Part shown: positions 1 to 6,186 of the stretch, piece after piece
Layout of the letters: each line of letters starts with the position of its first letter
How positions within the stretch are numbered: position 1 is the first letter of the stretch
Source of the DNA: Methanobacteriota archaeon
Lineage (GTDB): Archaea > Thermoplasmatota > Thermoplasmata > UBA10834
Assembly: GCA_011391345.1 (NCBI GenBank)
Contig: JAABQR010000132.1
Location: forward strand, 1 to 9,216
DNA length: 9,216 nt
Direction: 5' to 3'
Position numbers and translations under genes: made by a program
Notes under the pieces: model-generated
Databases searched by the model: none
Seen by the model: the letters and a program-made list of their open reading frames with translations, nothing else
Told to the model about the DNA's origin: nothing

Positions 1-673
1 CGACCACGGTCCTTCCCTCACCCCTTATGTGACTGGCATACATCCCCCCGAGGGAGGACGCCGTGGTCGCGAGTGATATGATCTCCTCAGTCTTCGCGAA
101 GCACCCGGGGGCGTAGATCAGCCCTGTCGACAGGCCGAACGCGCCCTCGACCATGGAGTCTGCCAGGAGCTTGTTCATCCGGCCGAGTTCGTCGTCGGTG
201 GGTGGTCTGTCGTCGGCGCCGACGACTCCTAGCCTGAGCGTTTCGGCGCCCACCAACGAAGCGACGTTCACAGACGTCCTGGCATCTGCCAGCCTCAGGA
301 GGTACTCATCGAACGTGGACCACGTGACATCCACCCAAAGGTCCTTCGCATGATCCTGAGCCGCCTTCCTCGCCAGTCCGACCAGTGGCGCGGCCGAACC
401 TCCGCAGTTCCCCATGAGCTCCGTGGTGACGCCCTGTCGTATCTTGCTCTCCGCGAGAGGGCAGCTCAGAAGGGAGATGTCGGAATGTGTGTGGATATCC
501 ACAAACCCCGGGCAGACGACCATCCCCTCTGCCTCGATGGTGATGGCACCCTTGTATTCGGAGGGTTTGTACAGGTCAGCGATCCTCGTGCCATCTATGG
601 CCAGGTCCATCTTCACCCTCGCGGCACCGGTCCCGTCTATGATCGTTCCATTCCTGATGACAAGGTCGTGCAT
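1..673 (-). CDS. N-acyl-D-amino-acid deacylase (D-aminoacylase) family amidohydrolase, N-terminal part
   Basis: Partial gene: 224 codons are visible and the reading frame runs off the left edge. Members of the family hydrolyse N-acyl-D-amino acids, or related amides, with a metal centre in a TIM-barrel. The start MHDLVIRNGTIIDGTG is typical of the family. Metal-binding motifs follow in order: HTHSD (His61, His63), GNCGGSAAP (Cys90, the family's metal-ligand cysteine), GAFGLSTGLIYAPG (residues 177-190) and YASHIRGEG (His215). ATG at 673 was chosen by homology. An in-frame GTG at 709-707 lies almost exactly where transcription should start from the TATA box at 727-738, so a leaderless product longer by 12 residues is possible. 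No good Shine-Dalgarno precedes 673. The gene is divergent from dapF. Exact substrate is unknown; the family also contains dihydroorotase- and hydantoinase-like relatives, but the motifs favour D-aminoacylase. Confidence 0.87.
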   Translation of the reverse strand, partial: MHDLVIRNGTIIDGTGAARVKMDLAIDGTRIADLYKPSEYKGAITIEAEGMVVCPGFVDIHTHSDISLLSCPLAESKIRQGVTTELMGNCGGSAAPLVGLARKAAQDHAKDLWVDVTWSTFDEYLLRLADARTSVNVASLVGAETLRLGVVGADDRPPTDDELGRMNKLLADSMVEGAFGLSTGLIYAPGCFAKTEEIISLATTASSLGGMYASHIRGEGRTVV

Positions 674-790
674 GTGTATACCCAACGGCGCGGGCCCGCT
701 CCGTGCCACACCGATATTCTGGACGTGGATATTTAACCGTTCCAGGGAACCTGGAAAACATAATAAGTCCCGTGCCCGTTCCGAACCACG
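674..790. promoter_or_regulatory. Divergent promoter region between the D-aminoacylase gene and dapF
   Basis: Two archaeal TATA-like boxes stand back to back. On the minus strand GGTTAAATATCC (727-738) would start transcription near 707 for the D-aminoacylase gene. On the plus strand AACATAATAAGTCC (757-770) would start transcription about 25 bp downstream, within a few bases of the dapF ATG at 791. The boxes are only about 20 bp apart, so the two pre-initiation complexes may compete. Transcript starts are inferred from usual archaeal TATA spacing. Confidence 0.55.
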
Positions 791-1651
791 ATGAAGTACG
801 ACTTCAGGTTCGTCAAGTACCAAGGATGCGGCAACGACTTCATCCTCAAGGATGAGACATCAGGTCTGAGGACGCCTGACGCAGACAGGAGCGCCATGGC
901 CAAGTTCCTATGGAACAGGAACTTCTGGGTCGGAGCCGATGGCGTGCTGTTCGTCGAGGCCGCGCCTGGCGTGGACGGGTCGATGCGGCTGTTCGAACCA
1001 GCTGGAAACGAGGCGGACATGTGCGGGAACGGCCTGAGATGCGTCGCTGCATACCTCATGACGAAGCTGGGCAAGGATGAAGTCGACGTCCTGACAGGGG
1101 ACGGCGTGAAGCATGTCTCTCGGGACGGCGAAGGCTACAGGGTGGACATGGGCCCCGTGAGGACCCTCAGAAAGGACCTCGCGGGATATGTTGCGGAAGT
1201 TGGTCTACCTGGGGATTCCATGCTGCAGTTCCGTGTGGACACTGGCTCGGAAACTGTGGACGGGTCGATCGTTGACACCGGGGAGCCACACATCGTCTTG
1301 TTCACGGACGCCCTCGACTCGGTCCCCCTCGTCAAGGTCGGGGAGAGGGTCAACGCTGACAAGCGCAGGTTCCCGGAGAGCGTCAACATCAATTATGTCA
1401 TGATCACAGGCCCACACGACATCACTATCAGGACATATGAGCGGGGCGTGTTCAACGAAACGCTCGCGTGCGGCACGGGCGCGACCGCGTGTGCGTGCGT
1501 GTCCCTGTTGCTCGGCAAAGTCGGGCGGGGACCAGTCAACGTGCGGACCAAGGGGGGCATGATGAGAATAGAGCTGGGGCCGGACGGACGGGCTATCATG
1601 ACCGGCCCCGCGGTCAGGGTTTTCGAGGGAAGGCTGGAAGTCGAGGTCTGA
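791..1651 (+). CDS. dapF: Diaminopimelate epimerase
   Basis: 286 aa, the usual length. DapF interconverts LL- and meso-diaminopimelate without a cofactor, the step before decarboxylation to lysine in the DAP pathway. Both catalytic cysteines are present: Cys78 in EADMCGNGLRC and Cys227 in ETLACGTGATAC. Substrate-binding stretches are also conserved: GCGNDF near residue 12, TGEPHIV (163-169), SVNINYV (197-203) and ERG (217-219). The two halves show the expected pseudo-twofold arrangement of the fold. No Shine-Dalgarno precedes the ATG, and the TATA-like box about 28 bp upstream suggests a leaderless mRNA. The gene stands alone, divergent from the D-aminoacylase gene and convergent with the operon ending at 1662. 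DapF relatives can be racemases for other amino acids, but nothing here argues against diaminopimelate. An archaeon without DAP peptidoglycan would use it for lysine synthesis. Confidence 0.93.
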   Translation: MKYDFRFVKYQGCGNDFILKDETSGLRTPDADRSAMAKFLWNRNFWVGADGVLFVEAAPGVDGSMRLFEPAGNEADMCGNGLRCVAAYLMTKLGKDEVDVLTGDGVKHVSRDGEGYRVDMGPVRTLRKDLAGYVAEVGLPGDSMLQFRVDTGSETVDGSIVDTGEPHIVLFTDALDSVPLVKVGERVNADKRRFPESVNINYVMITGPHDITIRTYERGVFNETLACGTGATACACVSLLLGKVGRGPVNVRTKGGMMRIELGPDGRAIMTGPAVRVFEGRLEVEV

Positions 1652-1662
1652 GAACCTCGACT
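1639..1662. terminator. Hairpin shared by two convergent gene ends
   Basis: AGTCGAGGT (1639-1647) and ACCTCGACT (1654-1662) form a perfect 9-bp stem with a 6-nt loop. It spans the dapF stop codon (1649-1651) and touches the stop codon of the convergent aminotransferase gene (1662-1664). Being symmetric, it can form in both transcripts. No long T-tract follows on either side, so it may act as a processing, stability or roadblock element instead of a simple intrinsic terminator. Confidence 0.5.
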
Positions 1663-3029
1663 CAGGCCTTCATCCTCTTCAGTACCTCTTCGGCGGCCTT
1701 CAGGGTCACGTCGACATCCTTCTCCGAGTGCGCCGTGCATGTGTAGAACGGCTTGTCAGGGTGGAAGTGCATTCCCCTCGCCATCAGACCGTAGTCAAAC
1801 TGCGCTCTGAGGGCGGAGTCGCACGAGGCTGCGTGCCTGTAGTCCCTGATATCGTCCAGGTCCACCTTGGATCCCTTCTTCGCGAAGAGCACGTTGAATG
1901 TCGAGCCCGGTCCGACGGCCTTCGCGTCGAAGCCGCTTCTGGCTAAGACGTCGTTGAAGCCGTTCCTGAGTTTGTCGGATATCTTGTTCAGGTACGGATA
2001 TGTCTCCGCGAGCTGGAGCACATCGAGGGTCGCGTTCCCAGCCGCGAGGACTGTCGGGTGTCCGTTGAAAGTGCCTCCGTGGAAGACCCTTGTATCCTTT
2101 GGCCTCGTGATCGGGTCGATGACGCTCATGATCTCCTGTTTCCCTAGGAACGCCCCGCTTGGGAGCCCACCGCCGATGATCTTTCCGAGGCATGTCATGT
2201 CCGGGTCGACACCATATGTGTTCTGGGCGCCGCCGAACTTCTCCATCCTGAAGCCAGACATGACCTCGTCGAAGATGAGCACGATGCCCAGGTCGCGGGT
2301 GACCTCCCTCACGGCCTTGATGAAATCCGGCTTGGCGGGCACGAACCCCCTCTGGACGGGCTCCATTATGACCGCCGCGAGCTCGTCCTTGTGCTTCTTG
2401 AGGAGCTTCTCGGTGCTCTGGATGTCGTTGAACGGCAGCACCAGGGTATCTTCGAGGGTGTCCTGGGACGTCCCAAAGGACGATCCGATGGAGCACGGCG
2501 CAGAGTCCGGACCCCTTACGTCTGCAGACGGCGTGAGGCTGATGAGGGCCTGATCGTAGCATCCGTGGTAGTGCCCTTCGAACTTCGCCACCTTCCCCTT
2601 CTGCTTGAAGCCCCTTGCGACCCTGAGCGCATGCAGCGTGGCCTCGAGGCCGGAGTTGGTGAACCTGACACGCTCCCCGCATGGGAAGATGCGCGACAGC
2701 CTCTCGGCCATCTTCGCCTCGCCCTCGTGGGGCGCGCCGAATATCAGGCTGCCGTCGGACTCCATCTGCTTCCTGATCGCGGCGTTGACCCTTGCGTCAC
2801 CATGGCCAAGTATCAGCGGGCCGAAGCAGAGCATGTAATCGATGTACTCGTTGCCGTCGAGGTCCCACACATGGGACCCCTTCGCCTTCTTGAGATACAC
2901 AGGGTACGGCCCATAGAACTTCACATTGCCGGTGACCCCGCCAGGGAGAAACTTCCTGGCGTGCTCCGACCACTCGGCGCTCTTCTTCGTCTTCGCTTTG
3001 TACTCGGCGACAGGATCGAACGGAGACAT
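1662..3029 (-). CDS. Class III PLP-dependent aminotransferase (glutamate-1-semialdehyde aminomutase-like subfamily)
   Basis: 455 aa and the last gene of the six-gene operon. The fold-type I PLP signature is complete: NSGLEA (125-130) for phosphate binding, GHYHG (152-156) for ring stacking, DEVMSGFR (254-261) with Asp254 for the pyridine nitrogen, and CLGKIIGGGLP with Lys283 as the Schiff-base lysine. The C-terminal HGGTFNGHP (317-325) is typical of the HemL-like branch. That branch also contains transaminases acting on beta-amino acids, such as beta-phenylalanine aminotransferase. The neighbours are CoA-transferase and thiolase genes, with no heme gene nearby, so transamination of a 3-amino acid such as beta-lysine is a better guess than heme synthesis. 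ATG at 3029 follows GGGTGAGG overlapping the upstream stop codon; a TTG at 3062 lies inside the upstream gene and was not chosen. The family is secure; the substrate is inferred. Confidence 0.87.
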   Translation of the reverse strand: MSPFDPVAEYKAKTKKSAEWSEHARKFLPGGVTGNVKFYGPYPVYLKKAKGSHVWDLDGNEYIDYMLCFGPLILGHGDARVNAAIRKQMESDGSLIFGAPHEGEAKMAERLSRIFPCGERVRFTNSGLEATLHALRVARGFKQKGKVAKFEGHYHGCYDQALISLTPSADVRGPDSAPCSIGSSFGTSQDTLEDTLVLPFNDIQSTEKLLKKHKDELAAVIMEPVQRGFVPAKPDFIKAVREVTRDLGIVLIFDEVMSGFRMEKFGGAQNTYGVDPDMTCLGKIIGGGLPSGAFLGKQEIMSVIDPITRPKDTRVFHGGTFNGHPTVLAAGNATLDVLQLAETYPYLNKISDKLRNGFNDVLARSGFDAKAVGPGSTFNVLFAKKGSKVDLDDIRDYRHAASCDSALRAQFDYGLMARGMHFHPDKPFYTCTAHSEKDVDVTLKAAEEVLKRMKA

Positions 3030-3033
3030 GGCC

Positions 3034-3795
3034 TCACCCGAGGTATATCTTGGTCGGGTCAAGAGAGCGGAGTGTTGCTATCTCCTTCTCCGTCGGCGCG
3101 GGCGTGCTCTCGAGCTTGTCCGCGACCTTGAGCGTCCATGGGGTGTTCTCCTGGACCTGCTCGATCGTCACGCCCGGCTGTAGCGCGACCACCATCATCT
3201 CGCCGGTCTGCTGGTCGAACTTCATGGTGCACAGGTTCGTTATGACCGCGTACGGTCCTCCACCCTGCAGCCCGAGCTTGCTCCAGCTCTCCTTGCCGTC
3301 GACGAAGCCAGGGCTCGACTTGAAGTCCACCTTCTCGACGAACCTCCTCTTCTCGTGGGGCGTGATCACGATTATCTTCTTCACGTTCGACGCGATGTCG
3401 CAAGCCCCTCCGCTTCCTGGCAGCCTCACCTTCGGCGTCTTATAGGCCCCTATGACCGTCGAGTTGATGTTGCCGTATTTGTCTATCTGCGCTCCTCCGA
3501 GGAAGCCCACGTCGATCCTGCCTCCCTGGAGGTAGTACGCGAACTGCTCGTACATGGAGCAGATGCTCTTCGCGCCCGTGACCAGGCACGGGTCGCCGAT
3601 CGAGAGCGGCATCCTGGTCGGGTTGGACCCGACGGCGCCAGACTCGTAGACCATGTTCAGTCCGGGTGCCTGGAGCTTCTTTGCCAGGTTGGCCGCCAGG
3701 TTCGGTATTCCGACGCCCACGAGGATCGTCTCCTTGTCCTTGAGCTCCCTTGCTGCCACTATCACCATCAGTTCGCTCGGTGAAACATCTGTCAT
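3034..3795 (-). CDS. Class I CoA-transferase, subunit B (GctB-like)
   Basis: 253 aa, close to glutaconate CoA-transferase subunit B (about 266 aa). Class I CoA-transferases move CoA from an acyl-CoA to a free acid through a glutamyl-CoA thioester. The catalytic glutamate is present as Glu51 in MVYESGAVGSNP, matching the VESG motif. Also seen are VGVGIPNLAA (26-35), GGAQIDKYGNINST (100-113), LPGSGGACDIAS (125-136) and HEKRRF (147-152). ATG at 3795 is preferred because GGAGG at 3809-3805 lies 9 nt upstream. In-frame ATGs at 3801, 3804 and 3813 are possible; the last would overlap the stop codon of subunit A by ATGA. This is the fifth gene of the operon and its product should pair with the A subunit just upstream. 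Glutaconate itself is not implied, because no 2-hydroxyglutaryl-CoA dehydratase genes are visible; a 3-oxo acid fits the context better. Confidence 0.88.
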   Translation of the reverse strand: MTDVSPSELMVIVAARELKDKETILVGVGIPNLAANLAKKLQAPGLNMVYESGAVGSNPTRMPLSIGDPCLVTGAKSICSMYEQFAYYLQGGRIDVGFLGGAQIDKYGNINSTVIGAYKTPKVRLPGSGGACDIASNVKKIIVITPHEKRRFVEKVDFKSSPGFVDGKESWSKLGLQGGGPYAVITNLCTMKFDQQTGEMMVVALQPGVTIEQVQENTPWTLKVADKLESTPAPTEKEIATLRSLDPTKIYLG

Positions 3796-3809
3796 CGTCA
3801 TCATCCTCC

Positions 3810-4727
3810 TCATACGCTCCCGTAGCTCACGGGCGTGCTGTAAGCGGTCTTGGGCGTCAGCTTCAGTATCTTTGACGAGGGCATCTTGCTCATGTACTGT
3901 GCCCTGTCCTCCACGCCATACACCCACTCGTCCATGTATTTCATGGTCGTGTCGTGCTCCTTCGTGACATCATCCCACTGCATGTAGAACTCGTTGTCCC
4001 TGTCGTAATATCCCTGCGTGTAGGATGGGTGCGCGCACCACGGTTCGTGCACGACTGCGTGGACGACGAAGTCCGGTATGAGAGTCCTGTTCGGATCCGA
4101 CCGGATGACCGACTCGTCCACGATCTCCTCGCAGCTCACGATGACTTTCTTGGCCGCGAACGCAGCGTCCTTCTGCTCGCCTATGATACCCCATATGTGC
4201 GAGTTGCCGTTCACGTCGGCCCTCTGGACATGGACCACTGCAACGTCGGGGTTCAGCGGCGGGACCGTCGATACGACCTCGTCGCTGTACGGGCTCTTTA
4301 TTGTCCTGATGAGCGGGTTCTCAGGGGGCAGGTCAGAGCCGATGTTCGTCCTCATCGGAAGGAAGGGCATCTTGGTCGCCCCGGCGAACAGCCTGCCAGA
4401 CAAACCGAAGTGCGTGTACTCCTCGATTTCGATCGGCTTTGGGATGCTCTTCTCGAGCGACCGTCTGAAGCATCTCAGGGAGCCCACGCCGGGGTTGCCC
4501 GCGTAGCTGAATACCAGCTTCTTGGCGCAACCGGCGGCTATCATCTGGTCGTAGATGATGTCCGGGGTGGCCCTCAACAGGGTCAGGTCCTTCCTCTTCT
4601 GCCTTATGATCTCGTGTCCTGCCGCGAACGGGATCATGTGCGTGAATCCCGCGAGGTAGATGGAGTCCCCGTCCTTGACATACCTGGACACCGCCTCCTT
4701 CATTGTCATCATCTTATCAGACATCAT
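3810..4727 (-). CDS. Class I CoA-transferase, subunit A (GctA-like)
   Basis: 305 aa, slightly shorter than Acidaminococcus GctA (about 320 aa), which it resembles along most of its length. Shared stretches include MTMKEAVSRYVKDGDSIYLAGF (starting at residue 7), PFLPMRT (121-127), DVAVVHVQRAD (161-171), HIWG (177-180), CEEIVDESVIRSDPN (199-213) and GAHPS-like CAHPS (231-235). The A subunit helps form the active site, while the catalytic glutamate is carried by the B subunit encoded next. The start at 4727 follows GGAGG at 4741-4737 with 9 nt spacing, inside the end of the DUF35 gene; an ATG one codon later is an alternative. Only 1 nt separates it from the DUF35 gene, which implies translational coupling. 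Substrate is unknown; in this operon, activation of a 3-oxo acid made by the aminotransferase is a plausible job. Confidence 0.88.
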   Translation of the reverse strand: MMSDKMMTMKEAVSRYVKDGDSIYLAGFTHMIPFAAGHEIIRQKRKDLTLLRATPDIIYDQMIAAGCAKKLVFSYAGNPGVGSLRCFRRSLEKSIPKPIEIEEYTHFGLSGRLFAGATKMPFLPMRTNIGSDLPPENPLIRTIKSPYSDEVVSTVPPLNPDVAVVHVQRADVNGNSHIWGIIGEQKDAAFAAKKVIVSCEEIVDESVIRSDPNRTLIPDFVVHAVVHEPWCAHPSYTQGYYDRDNEFYMQWDDVTKEHDTTMKYMDEWVYGVEDRAQYMSKMPSSKILKLTPKTAYSTPVSYGSV

Positions 4728-4728
4728 C

Positions 4729-5154
4729 TCACTTCCCCTCCAGATCGGGTGCGAACTTGAATCCGTACCGTATGACTCCCTCTTCAGTGTATATCTTCTT
4801 GAGCTCGGCCTTGACGGGCATGCCCATCTTGACGTCTTTGGGGTTCACATCCGTCATCTGGCCGATTACCTTAGGGCCCTCGGCGAGCTCGACGATAGCC
4901 ACGGGGTATGACCCTCCGGCCTTCATCTGGTCCGCGAACTCCGGGGGTGCGCCGCCCGCCCCTATCAGGACGAACGTGTGCACCTTGCCCTTCCCGCTCA
5001 GCTGAAGCTCCTCGAACTCCGAGGAGGCGTTGCAGTACTTACATACGCCCTTGGGCGGGAAGTTCACGGCTCCGCACTTCTTACACTTCTGCCCCATCAT
5101 CTGGTATCTCTGGGGTATCGTGCGCCAATACATGGGGACCGAAACATGTGCCAT
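4729..5154 (-). CDS. DUF35 zinc-ribbon / OB-fold protein, thiolase partner
   Basis: 141 aa. An N-terminal helix (SVPMYWRTIPQRYQMMG) is followed by a rubredoxin-like zinc ribbon with Cys24, Cys27, Cys38 and Cys41 (CKKCG and CKYC), then an OB-fold domain with KVHTFVLIG and YPVAIVELAEGPKVIGQ. This is the standard DUF35 (Zn-ribbon/OB) layout. Such proteins are known as partners of thiolase-fold enzymes: they bridge acetoacetyl-CoA thiolase and HMG-CoA synthase in a methanogen complex, and act in Ltp2-ChsH2 and BbsAB-type thiolases or aldolases, where the OB domain helps hold CoA substrates. The gene lies directly behind the thiolase and synthase-like genes, as expected. Start at 5154 follows GAGGTGA (5166-5160), which overlaps the upstream stop codon; spacing is 5 nt. 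Confidence 0.92.
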   Translation of the reverse strand: MAHVSVPMYWRTIPQRYQMMGQKCKKCGAVNFPPKGVCKYCNASSEFEELQLSGKGKVHTFVLIGAGGAPPEFADQMKAGGSYPVAIVELAEGPKVIGQMTDVNPKDVKMGMPVKAELKKIYTEEGVIRYGFKFAPDLEGK

Positions 5155-5164
5155 TCATCTCACC

Positions 5165-6181
5165 TCACTTGAGAGCTCCCTTGAGCTTCACATACTGGAT
5201 GTAGTCGATATACTCCTTCTTCTCCAGCTGGTCCTTGAAACTCGGGACCGGCTTCCTGTCGGAGACGACCTTGAGGCTGACGGCATCGCTGCCAGCGCCT
5301 GACCCGTACGAGATCATGATGATCCTGTCCCCGACCTTCGCCGCGTCCAAGGCAGCCACGAGCCCGACCGTTGTCGAGGCAGCCCCGAGGTCTCCCAGGT
5401 TCACGGAGACGAGGCCGGACGCCATCTGTGCGTCGTTGAACATGAGCTTGCCCGCGACCGAACCCGGGGTCTTCGCATCCGGCTGCTGTATGACGACATG
5501 GGCGTAGTCCTCAGGCTTTGTCCCCAGCTTCTTCAGGAGGGAAGCGCAGGCCTTCGTCGTGCAGGTGGTGAACGCGGACGCGAAGAACTTCTTCACGTTC
5601 AGGTCCTGGAGCGTCCCTTCTCCGGCTGGCTTGAACCGCTCACCGAAGTGTTCCATCGCGAACGACGCATAGCCCTCGACCTCGGCTATGAGGTTCTCGG
5701 AGGAGAGCACGAACCCCGCCGCGCCAGCGCCCATCGGGTGCTCCAGCGGGTCCCACATGCTTGCCCTTGGAGCGTCCGCGGTCGCCACGACAGCGACGCC
5801 GCCTGGGCTCGCCTTCACGTGCTCGATCCCGGATACGAGCGCCTCTGTGCCCGCCCTGGTTGAGGTAGTGTGGTCCGTCGTGAACGCCGAGTTAGGCATG
5901 CCAACATTGACCAGAACGGTCCCTGAGAGGAGTTTCTCGAGGTACGGTGCGGTCGTTGACGCGAACGCAAACCTCGTGACCTTCGCTGGAGCCATCGGGA
6001 CGGACTCAAGCGCCCTCTTGGATACCCTCGATGCCGCCGTCAGCGCGTCTTCGTCGAAGCTCATCACGGCCTTCTCGCTGACGCCTGCGGCCTGGAACGA
6101 GCCCCACGCCTTGGCGTAGTCCTCCTTCTTGATCCTCAGCCTGGGGACATATGAATTGTACCCGGATATGCCTGCGGTCAT
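5165..6181 (-). CDS. HMG-CoA-synthase-like thiolase-superfamily protein lacking the catalytic triad
   Basis: 338 aa, the length of archaeal HMG-CoA synthases, with their overall pattern: MTAGISGYNSYVPRLRI at the start, DEDALTAA (43-50), STRAGTEAL (107-115), EDYAHVVIQQP (224-234), and a C-terminal GDRIIMISYGSGAGSDA. The catalytic residues expected from the family are missing. By motif alignment, Glu of GSESHPY is Thr76 in ASTTAPY, the nucleophilic Cys of FACKAGT is Thr108, and His of FHQP is Gln232. The only cysteines (207 and 212) lie elsewhere. The frame is intact and flanked by coupled genes, so this is not decay. It is probably a structural or CoA-binding partner of the thiolase, or has a changed activity. 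ATG at 6181 follows GAGGTGA (6193-6187) with 5 nt spacing; a GTG at 6190 is inside that site. Automatic annotation would likely call it HMG-CoA synthase. Confidence 0.82.
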   Translation of the reverse strand: MTAGISGYNSYVPRLRIKKEDYAKAWGSFQAAGVSEKAVMSFDEDALTAASRVSKRALESVPMAPAKVTRFAFASTTAPYLEKLLSGTVLVNVGMPNSAFTTDHTTSTRAGTEALVSGIEHVKASPGGVAVVATADAPRASMWDPLEHPMGAGAAGFVLSSENLIAEVEGYASFAMEHFGERFKPAGEGTLQDLNVKKFFASAFTTCTTKACASLLKKLGTKPEDYAHVVIQQPDAKTPGSVAGKLMFNDAQMASGLVSVNLGDLGAASTTVGLVAALDAAKVGDRIIMISYGSGAGSDAVSLKVVSDRKPVPSFKDQLEKKEYIDYIQYVKLKGALK

Positions 6182-6186
6182 CTGGC

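Noticed and set aside
1795..2682. A 295-codon minus-strand open frame inside the aminotransferase gene
   Set aside because: It overlaps the clear PLP enzyme in another frame, is rich in Arg, Gly and Pro as expected from G+C-rich shadow frames, and matches no family.
3034..4727. GctAB as part of the hydroxyglutarate route of glutamate fermentation
   Set aside because: No 2-hydroxyglutaryl-CoA dehydratase, its activator or a glutaconyl-CoA decarboxylase is encoded in the window; only the CoA-transferase family is supported.
2391..4760. Long plus-strand open frames (2391-3131 and 3954-4760) antisense to the operon
   Set aside because: They are antisense to well-supported genes, have low-complexity Arg/Val/Leu-rich composition and no recognisable domain.
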